From JAYZDK01 sp964604165 (lineage in GTDB: Bacteria > Myxococcota_A > UBA796 > CAJQPC01): a stretch of 64,000 nt of DNA. The translations under genes were made by a program, and so were the position numbers. Shown one piece after another: positions 17,019-24,860 of the stretch. Numbering within the stretch: position 1 is the stretch's first letter; each line of letters starts with the position of its first letter. The notes below the pieces were generated by a model that worked only from the letters and a program-made list of their open reading frames with translations, ran no database searches and had not been told where the DNA came from. Location of the stretch: NCBI GenBank assembly GCA_964604165.1, contig CAZRYF010000016.1:1-64000 (forward strand). The letters are read 5' to 3'.

Positions 17019-17057
17019 CGAACGTCCTTGCACGATCACGTTACCATTTCAGGCCGA

Positions 17058-17642
17058 TCACGGACAGGGAACGGTGGAATCCGCCGGGTCTGGAACCGCG
17101 GTGACGGACGTCGTTGTGGTCAGCAATCGACCCCCGGAATCCGTGGCCTCCATTTTCAACGTGACCGGAGCACACGCGAGGAGCTCGGGCGGTGTGTCCA
17201 GCTCCCCTTCCGCAAGTGCCTGGACGCCGAGAAATCCGTACATTCCTGGATAATGGCCGCAGCAGCTTCCTGGGTCATCCACCAGTGCCACCCGGTAGGT
17301 GTTGTCGGACACAAGGGTCTCGCTTTGGTCATGGGTGATGGTGAAATGAAGCGTCACGATGTTCCTTGTGCCACAGACTCGAGCACTTCCAAGCATGTGC
17401 CAGCCACCCTGGGGTCCATGCACCATGGTGAGGGGCGCATTGTTGTCTAGATCCTCCCATTCGAACTCCCCGGTGCCAATTGTCACCGAGGGTTCCTCGC
17501 ATCGACAGGCCGGGGCAATGGTGCCGAGTTGGATGCCCGTGTCCGCTGGAGACGCTGTGTCGCAGGAGGCGACAGAGTCTTCTGTGTCGTCCGAAATCGG
17601 CGCAGATTCTCGGTCAAGACATGCGAGAAGGATCCAGATCAT
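17058..17642 (-). CDS. Lipoprotein of unknown function with very short leader
   Basis: From the ATG at 17642 the 194-residue product starts MIWILLACLDRES, a Leu-Leu-Ala-Cys lipobox after only seven residues. A GTG two codons upstream with GGAGGG nearby could add two residues. The mature part is rich in Asp/Thr, then holds a compact domain with several cysteines (CRCEEP, ARVCGTRN, DPGSCCGHYPGMYG, LLACAP) and beta-strand character, probably disulfide-bonded outside the cytoplasm. I do not recognise the family. It follows the hydrolase-like lipoprotein gene by 11 bases on the same strand, so the two are probably one operon. Confidence 0.75.
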   Translation of the reverse strand: MIWILLACLDRESAPISDDTEDSVASCDTASPADTGIQLGTIAPACRCEEPSVTIGTGEFEWEDLDNNAPLTMVHGPQGGWHMLGSARVCGTRNIVTLHFTITHDQSETLVSDNTYRVALVDDPGSCCGHYPGMYGFLGVQALAEGELDTPPELLACAPVTLKMEATDSGGRLLTTTTSVTAVPDPADSTVPCP

Positions 17643-17653
17643 GGCCACGCAGT

Positions 17654-18838
17654 CTACCCTCCGTCGCGCAGAGTTGTGTCCAGGTCGTTGTCCCAATTCT
17701 CGTTGTGGGTCCGGTCCCCCAGCTCCAAGACAGCTGCGCTTAGCAGGTGCGTGAGAGCGTGTGGGGTGGGGGCCAGGTCGCCGGGGTCGTCCAAGCGGAC
17801 TCCTTGCCCGGCGGGTTGTTCCACCCACAGCTCGCTGTAGGTGGAGTCAGGCAGCAGTCGGGTCCACGCGCCTTTCGAGTCAAACACCTGGGCAAGCCCG
17901 AACACGTGGGGCGAATCGTCAATGTGCTGGGCGTGATCGGTTTCGCCCCCGAGGATGATGACCCCCATATCGGGTTGCCTGGCCACTGCCCCCGGCGCCA
18001 GTCGGCTGGCGTCTCGCCAGGCAAACCAGTCCAGGGCTTCTTGTTCTTCCTGGCGGCCGGGGTTCGGGGAGAGAGCACGCACAAGAGAGGGGGAGTGCAG
18101 GCGCCCTTCCTCCAGCAAGAGTCCCTCAAAAACTGGCTCATCCTCTCCTGGAAGTCCGTCGTTGTCTCGATCCAAGAAGGGAGGAGACGCGTCCACCAGT
18201 TGGTCGTAGGCCATTTCGCAGACAAGACCATCTCCATCCAGCGCCGAGAAGCCACACTCGCCTCGCTCGGGATCCCGCAGCTCGGTGAGTAGGAATTGAG
18301 GACCTGCAGGCGTCTCCCAGACCACGAGGCCTGCGACTTTCGGTACGTCCACGTCGGAATCGGCCAGGGTCGCCACCGCCAGGTTTCCACCGTTGCTTCG
18401 GCCGATGAGCACCACAGGGAGGGGGCCCTCTACGTTCAGCATTTCAAGGAGGGTGACTCCCTCAGTGTTCGGTGTGCTGCCCCCGGCAAATCGAAGAGCC
18501 GCGCCCACCGCCTGCCGAGAACCAGCGCCGTGGTAGTCCATTTCGCCGCCGGTCGTGGGAGAACCTTCCCCTCCAGGCAGCTCCACATGCACCTGAACCA
18601 GTCCCACATCCTGGCGAAGGAGGTGGTCTCCACTGGCGGGAAGTTGGTTGGGAGAGAACCCCCCGGGCAAGACCACGCCCACGACACGAGGCAGATCAAC
18701 CGGGCTCTCGAAGAGGACTTCCAGTGCCACATCCTCCACCAGAAGCAACTCGCGCACCGCCTCGGGCGCGGGGCGGCAGCCACCGATGACCGTGGCCAGT
18801 AGCATGGCCAGGGGTGGGGCGTGGGTCGTGGTAGTCAT
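17654..18838 (-). CDS. Lipoprotein with alpha/beta-hydrolase-like fold
   Basis: From the ATG at 18838 the 394-residue product starts MTTTTHAPPLAMLLATVIGGC, a lipoprotein leader ending Ile-Gly-Gly-Cys (an internal ATG gives MLLATVIGGC). Around residue 145 is VVLIGRSNGGNLAVA, a G-x-S-x-G-G nucleophile elbow. An LPGGF segment at about residue 56 could form the oxyanion hole, and a late histidine-rich stretch (DHAQHIDDSPHVFG) could supply the catalytic His. A D-x-D-x-D-G loop (DRDNDGLPGED) may bind calcium. It is probably an envelope-tethered esterase or peptidase. It is leftward, with its 5' end 55 bases from the divergent LonB-like gene. Confidence 0.72.
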   Translation of the reverse strand: MTTTTHAPPLAMLLATVIGGCRPAPEAVRELLLVEDVALEVLFESPVDLPRVVGVVLPGGFSPNQLPASGDHLLRQDVGLVQVHVELPGGEGSPTTGGEMDYHGAGSRQAVGAALRFAGGSTPNTEGVTLLEMLNVEGPLPVVLIGRSNGGNLAVATLADSDVDVPKVAGLVVWETPAGPQFLLTELRDPERGECGFSALDGDGLVCEMAYDQLVDASPPFLDRDNDGLPGEDEPVFEGLLLEEGRLHSPSLVRALSPNPGRQEEQEALDWFAWRDASRLAPGAVARQPDMGVIILGGETDHAQHIDDSPHVFGLAQVFDSKGAWTRLLPDSTYSELWVEQPAGQGVRLDDPGDLAPTPHALTHLLSAAVLELGDRTHNENWDNDLDTTLRDGG

Positions 18839-18893
18839 CAAGTGTGCGCTCCCACGCCGAGTCTTGCCAGACTTGGTGCCATTCGCAAGCCCC

Positions 18894-21284
18894 ATGACCA
18901 AGATTCTCTCCCCACTGCCAGTGGAATTGCTTCGACGAAGAGTCGACCCGAACGAGTTGGGATTCTCCTGCACATCGGAGCTTGCGACCGCAGACATCAT
19001 CATCGGGCAGGAGCGGGCCCTCAAGGCGATTCACCGGGCCATGGCCGTGGATGGCCCCGGATTCAACCTTTTTGCGGTGGGGCTGGCCCGCACGGGACGA
19101 CAGGCCACGGTGCGGAAGATCTTCGATGAACTCAAGCCGCGGCGACGGCGGCGGCGGGACTTTGTCTTCGTCCAGAACCTGGAGAACACCGCTCGTCCCC
19201 GGGTGCTGGTGTTGCCGGTGGGGCGGGCCGACGAGCTGCGCCAGGACCTGCATGATCTGCGCCGCCGCCTGCCAACGGTCATCAAGAACCTGTTGGACCA
19301 GGAGGTGCTTCGTAAAGCGCGGGAGATGGCCTCTCTTCACCAGGAAATCGATACCCGCACAGCCTACGTGGAGCTGGGTGGATTGGCAGGGGAATACGGC
19401 CTTACCCTGGGAAGCATTGGGGAAGGAGGCGAGGCAAGACCAGCCTTGTTCTACGTCCACGAAGAACAGCCCCTCTCCCGGGCTGCCCTGCGGGTCGGCG
19501 TGGAGACCGGCGAGGTGCAACTGGATCGGCCTTCGGAAGAGGTCGCCAGTGCTTTCGACACCATGAGCAAGGTGCTCGCCATGCGCATGGCGGAGCTCTC
19601 CCAGGTGGCCCTGGAGCGACAGCGTGAGGTGTTGCGGTTGCAGCGGCGCGGAATCTTCGAGGGCCTGCGGCCTGTGTTTGAGCCCCTGCGGAAGCGGTTT
19701 ACCCCGGCGCGTTCTTGGCTCACTACCTTGCAGCGGGCGGTCTCCCACTCTTTCCATGTCTTCTCCGAGGGACCGGAAGCGGGGGTGTCGGATGAGCAGG
19801 CGCTCCTGGAGGCGTTCTACCCCAACATCATCCACCGGGGAGCACGCACCCAGAAGGCACCGGTCATTGTGGTGGCGGATCCCAGCTTTGCCAACGTGAT
19901 GGGGGGCGTGGATATGGGGCTCGGTGAGGGCTCTCCCACCGCAGGCTTCTCCCGGCTGCGGGCAGGTGCACTGCTGGATGCAGATGGCGGCTACCTCATT
20001 CTCAATGCCCGGGCGCTGCTAGAGGAGCCCCTGACTTGGCGGGCCCTGAAGCGGGCCCTGGTGGGGTCCCAATGGGAGGTTCGAAACCCCGAGACGCTCA
20101 CGGGCGGAGCGGTGGCCCCGATTCGCGCGGAGCCGGTGCCCCTGGACGTCAAGGTGGTGCTGCTGGGCGATCCGGGGGTGTACGAGATGTTGCGGTCCCG
20201 GGACCCGGAGTTTCAGAACCTGTTCAAGATCAAGGCGGAGTTTTCCCCGCAGGTGGACTTCACGGAGGAGACCCTCGGGCAGTACGGTCAAATCATCGCC
20301 CGCATGGTGGCTGACTCCGGGCTGAAACACCTGGATCATGAAGCGGTGGCCCGGTTGGTGGAGGAGGCTATCCGACACGGGGGAAGGGGGGGGCAGATCT
20401 CAGCGCGGTTTGAGAGGATCAAGGACGTCGTGCGCGAGGCCGGGCAGGTGGCTGAGGGAGGGGTGGTGCACAGGCGTGATCTGGAGCGGGCCCTCTGGGA
20501 GCGGGAGGAGCGCGTGGAGCTCTCCCGCGTGCGAATGGACCGCGCCATTCGCGAGGGTCGGATCCGCATTCAAGTATCGGGAGAGGTCGTGGGCCAGGTC
20601 AACGCCCTTGCGGTCTACCACACGGGGGATCTGGACTTTGGGCGGGCCTTTCGGGTCACAGCCCAGGTGGGCGCTGGCAGGGGTGGGGTGGCCTCCATCG
20701 AGCGCGAGGTGGGAATGTCCGGCCGAACCCACGACAAGGGGATGCGGATTCTCACAGGGTTTCTTCGGGGTCACTTCGCTCGCACGCGCACTCTGGCCAT
20801 GAAAGCATCCATTTGCTTTGAGCAGTCGTATGTGCGGATCGATGGTGACTCGGCCTCTGCCGCTGAGCTTCTCGCTTTGCTCTCTGCCATTTCCCGGGTA
20901 CCCCTGCGCCAGTCCATGGCGATCACCGGTTCTGTGGATCAGTTCGGATTTGTGCAGGCCATTGGTGGCGTGAACGAAAAGATCGAGGGGTTCTTTCGGA
21001 CTTGCCGGGAAGGGGGGCTCACCGGGGATCAGGGAGTTTTGATCCCTGAAACCAACGTGTCGGATCTCATGCTCTCCCAGGAAGTGTGCGATGCGTGCGC
21101 CGCGGGCGACTTTCAAGTGTGGCCTGTTTCTCGGGTGGAGGAGGCGCTGGCGCTCTTGACCGGACGGCCGGTGGCATCGGCTGCAGACCCGGACTCCTGG
21201 GAAGAAGGAGGCGTTTTTGCATTGGTAGCGGCAGCGCTGGAAGAAATGGAGACCACCGTGCGCAAGGCCAGCCGCGGGAAGTAA
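18894..21284 (+). CDS. LonB-like ATP-dependent serine protease (AAA-Lon family)
   Basis: This 796-residue protein has an N-terminal AAA domain of the LonB/LonH type (residues about 30-520) and a C-terminal Lon protease domain. The catalytic Ser is S653 in DGDSASAAELL and the Lys is K696 in GGVNEKIEG, 43 residues apart as in Lon. Family members degrade damaged or regulatory proteins in the cytoplasm. The expected P-loop reads FAVGLARTGRQATV, with Arg where most ATPases have Lys. Relatives of this subfamily often show GTGR, so this may be a subfamily trait. The ATG at 18894 begins the homologous region; its ribosome site is weak. Confidence 0.88.
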   Translation: MTKILSPLPVELLRRRVDPNELGFSCTSELATADIIIGQERALKAIHRAMAVDGPGFNLFAVGLARTGRQATVRKIFDELKPRRRRRRDFVFVQNLENTARPRVLVLPVGRADELRQDLHDLRRRLPTVIKNLLDQEVLRKAREMASLHQEIDTRTAYVELGGLAGEYGLTLGSIGEGGEARPALFYVHEEQPLSRAALRVGVETGEVQLDRPSEEVASAFDTMSKVLAMRMAELSQVALERQREVLRLQRRGIFEGLRPVFEPLRKRFTPARSWLTTLQRAVSHSFHVFSEGPEAGVSDEQALLEAFYPNIIHRGARTQKAPVIVVADPSFANVMGGVDMGLGEGSPTAGFSRLRAGALLDADGGYLILNARALLEEPLTWRALKRALVGSQWEVRNPETLTGGAVAPIRAEPVPLDVKVVLLGDPGVYEMLRSRDPEFQNLFKIKAEFSPQVDFTEETLGQYGQIIARMVADSGLKHLDHEAVARLVEEAIRHGGRGGQISARFERIKDVVREAGQVAEGGVVHRRDLERALWEREERVELSRVRMDRAIREGRIRIQVSGEVVGQVNALAVYHTGDLDFGRAFRVTAQVGAGRGGVASIEREVGMSGRTHDKGMRILTGFLRGHFARTRTLAMKASICFEQSYVRIDGDSASAAELLALLSAISRVPLRQSMAITGSVDQFGFVQAIGGVNEKIEGFFRTCREGGLTGDQGVLIPETNVSDLMLSQEVCDACAAGDFQVWPVSRVEEALALLTGRPVASAADPDSWEEGGVFALVAAALEEMETTVRKASRGK

Positions 21285-21292
21285 GAGCGCCG

Positions 21293-22012
21293 CTACTCGC
21301 AGGTCTCGTTGGGGTCCTCATAGGCGAGCAGGCTCAGACTGCTGACGACCACGGGATGGGTCGGGTCGTTGGAGGCCACTTGCAGGACCCCCTCGTAGGC
21401 TCCTCCTGCCTGGGGAGTGGCCAGGATCTCCAGCGTCGCAGTGCCACCCGGTTCCACCGATTCGGCGGAGGAATCGACGAGGGAAAAGCTCCCGCTCACA
21501 GTGACTGAGTCAATTTCCAGGGACTCCTCTCCCGGGTTCTCCAATGTGGCGACCTGGCGGAGATCGCAATGAATCGGCCGGAATCCAAAGTCCACAGACT
21601 CCGGGGACAGGCTTGCCACGGGAGCCACCCCGGCTCCGGTAAACCTGACCAGTTGCTCCCCGTTGGGGACCAGCCAGGCTTCCCAGCTCGCGTTGGTTGT
21701 GGGGGCAAAGGTGACCTGGATGTCCAAGACATCGCCATCCTCCAGATCCACGAGGGCGGGGGCATCCGTGGTGAACACCGCCTCGTCACCTACGACCCGA
21801 TCCAGGCCGGCAATCACCAGGGTCTGTTCACCGGAGTTCCGTGCGCTGATGGTGCGGGAAGACGTTCCATCCTGGAGGACCGAGAGAGAGCCAAAATCGA
21901 CTTCTGCGGGCAGCACCACCAGCCGGCCCTCCCTGGGCGGCGGGCCAGCGGAGTCGTCTTCGCCTGGGCCGAAGGGCTCACAGGCCGCAAGTAGGAGGAG
22001 CGTCCCCAGCAT
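21293..22012 (-). CDS. Lipoprotein with two Ig-like (ASH/choice-of-anchor D) domains
   Basis: This 239-residue product starts MLGTLLLLAACEPFGPGEDD, a ten-residue leader with Leu-Ala-Ala-Cys, then an acidic linker. Two beta-sandwich repeats follow (about 32-125 and 130-230). Each begins with a phrase such as VDFGSLSV or VDFGFRPI, contains N-x-G-E(E/Q) (NSGEQTLVI, NPGEESLEI) and ends with ASNDP, as in ASH-type domains. Such lipoproteins are surface or periplasmic binding/structural proteins. It is convergent with the LonB-like gene (eight-base gap) and follows the caspase gene in the same direction. Confidence 0.78.
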   Translation of the reverse strand: MLGTLLLLAACEPFGPGEDDSAGPPPREGRLVVLPAEVDFGSLSVLQDGTSSRTISARNSGEQTLVIAGLDRVVGDEAVFTTDAPALVDLEDGDVLDIQVTFAPTTNASWEAWLVPNGEQLVRFTGAGVAPVASLSPESVDFGFRPIHCDLRQVATLENPGEESLEIDSVTVSGSFSLVDSSAESVEPGGTATLEILATPQAGGAYEGVLQVASNDPTHPVVVSSLSLLAYEDPNETCE

Positions 22013-22038
22013 GGACCCACGGTACCTCGTGCAGTGGG

Positions 22039-23631
22039 TCAGCGCAGGTGGGTCCCCAGGGTGAGTCCATGTTCCAGGGAGGAGGTCCAGACGTCTGCGT
22101 AGGGGTAGGGAACGCCCCGGAACTCGTACCGCAGCACCAGGTCTCTGCGGTGGCTAAGGGGCATAGCAAGCTGGGCAGCCACACCCGGGGCCAGGGTTGT
22201 CGTTGCCTGGCGATGGGGGCCGCCCTGGTCCTCAAAAAAGCGCCAGGGAACGACCCATTCCACCTGTGGACCCACCCGGAACCGCCGGCCAGGAGCACCC
22301 AACGGAGCGACCATCCCGAGGGCCGCGGCCCCGGATTGAACGGTCGTGAGGGGTCCCTGCTCCTCGACGATTCCGCTCCCATAGGTGGCTCGGAGTCGAA
22401 TCGAAGGGGACATCCAGGACGGCCCGACAGTCAGCCACTTGTGGGCTTGGACCTCCAGGGACACGGGGTTCATCACCCCTGCGCCGGGTCCGTGGCGAAG
22501 CACGGCGCCCGCGGCCAGTCCCACCTCAGATTCGAAAAGCAGATCCTCGGCCCGGTAGGTTTTTCCTGCCTCCAGGCGAACGCGCCGTCGAACCAGCGTC
22601 TGGTTCTGGGCGTCTCGAATCTCGATGACATGGGCGCCGGGGGCCACATCGATCACGTCGGGCAGCACCCCCCGGGGCTGGCCATCCACCAGGACCGCCC
22701 CCTTGGCGAGAATGGCGTCGGCCGCGGTCAGTAGTGCCCGTTCAGCGTGACTCCGGGTGGAATCGTTCCCGGCAAGGTAGATCTTCTCCCGGCCCACAAT
22801 ACGGAATTCGGCTCGCGGAACCTGCATCCCGCCCGTGTGTTCGATGGTGGCGTCCCGCGCCCAGTCGTGGGCTTCCGTCACATCTACCAGGCCGTCTCGA
22901 TCCAGATCCGCGGTGCGGGCAGAGTCTGTCAGGGCATCAATGAGAAAGTGCGTGTAGACCCCGTTTTCCAATTTGGGGTCCTCCATGGCTGGCTGGTAAT
23001 ACTGGGCGGCGTACAGCCGGGCCTCGGATTCACTGACGTTTCGCAGACTGCGGGGTGGAGGCGGATCCCCTTTCAGTCCAGCAAGCAGCTTGGAGGTCTC
23101 GCTGCCCAGGGAGGACTTGTCCCGGCCATTGTGGCAGGTGTCCAGGACCAGTACCCTGCGCCGGGCATCCACCGCCCCCACGGTCTCCTCCAGCCAGTCC
23201 ACCGCCAAGCCTGTCTCTTTCGCCTTGGAGAGCACCCCGTCGGAGGGCAAGAACCACAAGCGAGTGCCCTCCGTGGGGTCCAGGGTCAGGGTGCCGTGTC
23301 CCGACATGTACAGCAGAAAGGTGTCATCTCGCTGGAGGCCGGAGGTGGCCTCATGGATCGCTGTCTCGATCTGGGTTCGGCTGGCGGTCTTTTGCGTGTC
23401 GAGTACGCGCACGTGGTCAAACCCGGCGTCTCCCCCCAACGCAGCGGCCAGGTCTCGAGCGTCCTTTCCCGAAAAGCGCAGGGGGGCCAACTCCGGGTCT
23501 CCGTAGTTGTCCACGCCGACCAGCAGGGCGACGCGGCGGGGGGCGTAGGCCGTCTCCAGGTCCGCCGGTGTCGGCGTGGAACCCAGGCTGCCGGCCAGGG
23601 CCACGGGCAGAAAGAGAAGAGAACCAATCAT
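22039..23631 (-). CDS. Exported caspase-like peptidase (C14 fold) with C-terminal beta domain
   Basis: This 530-residue product starts with a signal peptide (MIGSLLFLPVALA). The caspase fold spans about residues 31-260: RRVALLVGVDNY, FSGKDARDLAAAL, then FLLYMSGHGTL with catalytic H112 and RVLVLDTCHNGR with catalytic C166. Clan CD peptidases cut after Asp, Arg or Lys. Residues about 300-350 look like a PEGA-type beta domain (GAVLVDGQPRGVLPD). The C-terminus is beta-rich with alternating hydrophobics, possibly barrel-like. Export means it acts in the periplasm or outside. The ATG overlaps the stop of the membrane protein gene, so it is the third gene of the sigma-factor operon. Confidence 0.86.
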   Translation of the reverse strand: MIGSLLFLPVALAGSLGSTPTPADLETAYAPRRVALLVGVDNYGDPELAPLRFSGKDARDLAAALGGDAGFDHVRVLDTQKTASRTQIETAIHEATSGLQRDDTFLLYMSGHGTLTLDPTEGTRLWFLPSDGVLSKAKETGLAVDWLEETVGAVDARRRVLVLDTCHNGRDKSSLGSETSKLLAGLKGDPPPPRSLRNVSESEARLYAAQYYQPAMEDPKLENGVYTHFLIDALTDSARTADLDRDGLVDVTEAHDWARDATIEHTGGMQVPRAEFRIVGREKIYLAGNDSTRSHAERALLTAADAILAKGAVLVDGQPRGVLPDVIDVAPGAHVIEIRDAQNQTLVRRRVRLEAGKTYRAEDLLFESEVGLAAGAVLRHGPGAGVMNPVSLEVQAHKWLTVGPSWMSPSIRLRATYGSGIVEEQGPLTTVQSGAAALGMVAPLGAPGRRFRVGPQVEWVVPWRFFEDQGGPHRQATTTLAPGVAAQLAMPLSHRRDLVLRYEFRGVPYPYADVWTSSLEHGLTLGTHLR

Positions 23632-24311
23632 GGGGCCACCTCCACCATCCTGGCATCACAGGACCAGCCTTGCCCACGTGCTCGCTGGCAAAGGTGGGCA
23701 GGGTCTCCGCTGAGCGTCTCCACAAGGGCCAGGGAAGACAGAGGTTCTTTGTGGCCCACGAGGGCGAAGAACCCTTGGGAGTCGGAGGCGTCAAGGGACC
23801 AGGCATGGACAGAGTGGGACTCTCCCAGGTCGCTTTGACCCGCTTCCATGAACTGGGTGGCCACAACCTCCACGGAGTCCGCCGCATGGACCAGGTACAC
23901 CCACCCGGGGTCGGAGAGATGGGCCCGGAAGAACAGGGTGTCTCCTTTGGAGTACTGCGTGCCCACCGCGTGACGAGAGATGGTCTCTCCCTGTTTCACG
24001 GCCATCTTCAACGAAAGGGAAGGAGCGGTTGCCTCCAGTCCCTTGGCCACCATGTGGTCGGTGTTCTTCGGCTCTTCCAGCCCGGGCGCCTGGATCCACA
24101 TGAGCGCGGACGCCGCCAGGGCCAGTCCGACGCCGGCCCAGATTCGCCGCGGTGCCCGACGTGGGCGGATGCCCCACTCTTCATCGACTTGAGAGAGGGT
24201 GCGCTCGGCGAGTCCTGGTGGCAGGGAGGCGGTGGCCAGGGAACTCCGCACTGCGGGTGTTGGCTCGGGCTCGTCCCCCAGCAACCACTCTTTGAGTGCT
24301 GCTTCATGCAT
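23628..24311 (-). CDS. Single-pass membrane protein, probable anti-sigma factor with DUF4384-like domain
   Basis: This 227-residue protein lies between the ECF sigma gene and the caspase gene and overlaps both. The cytosolic part (1-65) is acidic then basic (RPRRAPRR), followed by one membrane helix (IWAGVGLALAASALMWI). The outer part (about 90-220) is beta-rich: YSKGDTLFFRAHLSDPGWVYLVHAA resembles DUF4384-type domains found with caspases. No zinc HxxxCxxC motif is present, so it is not a ZAS-type anti-sigma; assignment rests on position and topology. ATG 24309-24311 is chosen for GAAGGA nine bases upstream. Confidence 0.75.
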   Translation of the reverse strand: MHEAALKEWLLGDEPEPTPAVRSSLATASLPPGLAERTLSQVDEEWGIRPRRAPRRIWAGVGLALAASALMWIQAPGLEEPKNTDHMVAKGLEATAPSLSLKMAVKQGETISRHAVGTQYSKGDTLFFRAHLSDPGWVYLVHAADSVEVVATQFMEAGQSDLGESHSVHAWSLDASDSQGFFALVGHKEPLSSLALVETLSGDPAHLCQRARGQGWSCDARMVEVAP

Positions 24312-24843
24312 CGGGGGCATCCTTCGCGAGAGCGACTCGAAGAGCCGCCCTTGCCCGGGAGATACGGGCGCGGGCGTTGTCCGGGGAGATTCCCACCATT
24401 TGGGCGACCTCCCGGTGGTCGAATCCCTGAACTGGCCCCAGGAGAAAGGCCTCTCGCAGAGGATCTGGCAAAGAGGCAATGGCGGCTTCCACGTCCAGGG
24501 TTCCGCCGGCGGGGCGGGTGGTTCTGGACTTGTGCTCCCGGTCCAACTCCACCTCTTCAATGCGGCGACCGCTCGTGCGCAGGGCGTCGTGGAAGGTGTT
24601 TGCCGCAATTCGAAACAGCCAAGGTTTGAACATCTGGCCTGTCTTGAAGGTGCTGCGGCTGCGGTAGACCTTGAGCCAGGTCTCCTGGAAGAGGTCTTCC
24701 GCCTGGACCCCACGGCGGGTGCGTCGCACCAGGAAACCGTAGACGGATCCCTGGTGTCTCTCAAAGAGGGCCTGGTAGCTGGGCCTGTCCCCGTGCTGCA
24801 CCCGGAGCATCAGTTCCTCGTCTGTGAGAGTGATGCGTGACAT
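24304..24843 (-). CDS. ECF-type RNA polymerase sigma factor
   Basis: This 179-residue protein has region 2 (EELMLRVQHGDRPSYQALFERH, AEDLFQETWLKVYRS, FKPWLFRIAANTFHD) and region 4 (IASLPDPLREAFLLG, HREVAQMVGISPDNARARISRARAALR), the layout of extracytoplasmic-function sigma factors. It directs RNA polymerase to a stress or surface regulon and is normally held by an anti-sigma protein. The next gene, overlapping by eight bases, encodes a one-pass membrane protein that fits that role, and the third gene is an exported caspase-like protease. The start has no strong Shine-Dalgarno. A self-regulated promoter upstream is likely but not identifiable by eye. Confidence 0.92.
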   Translation of the reverse strand: MSRITLTDEELMLRVQHGDRPSYQALFERHQGSVYGFLVRRTRRGVQAEDLFQETWLKVYRSRSTFKTGQMFKPWLFRIAANTFHDALRTSGRRIEEVELDREHKSRTTRPAGGTLDVEAAIASLPDPLREAFLLGPVQGFDHREVAQMVGISPDNARARISRARAALRVALAKDAPDA

Positions 24844-24860
24844 GGACTGTCAGTGGGGCA

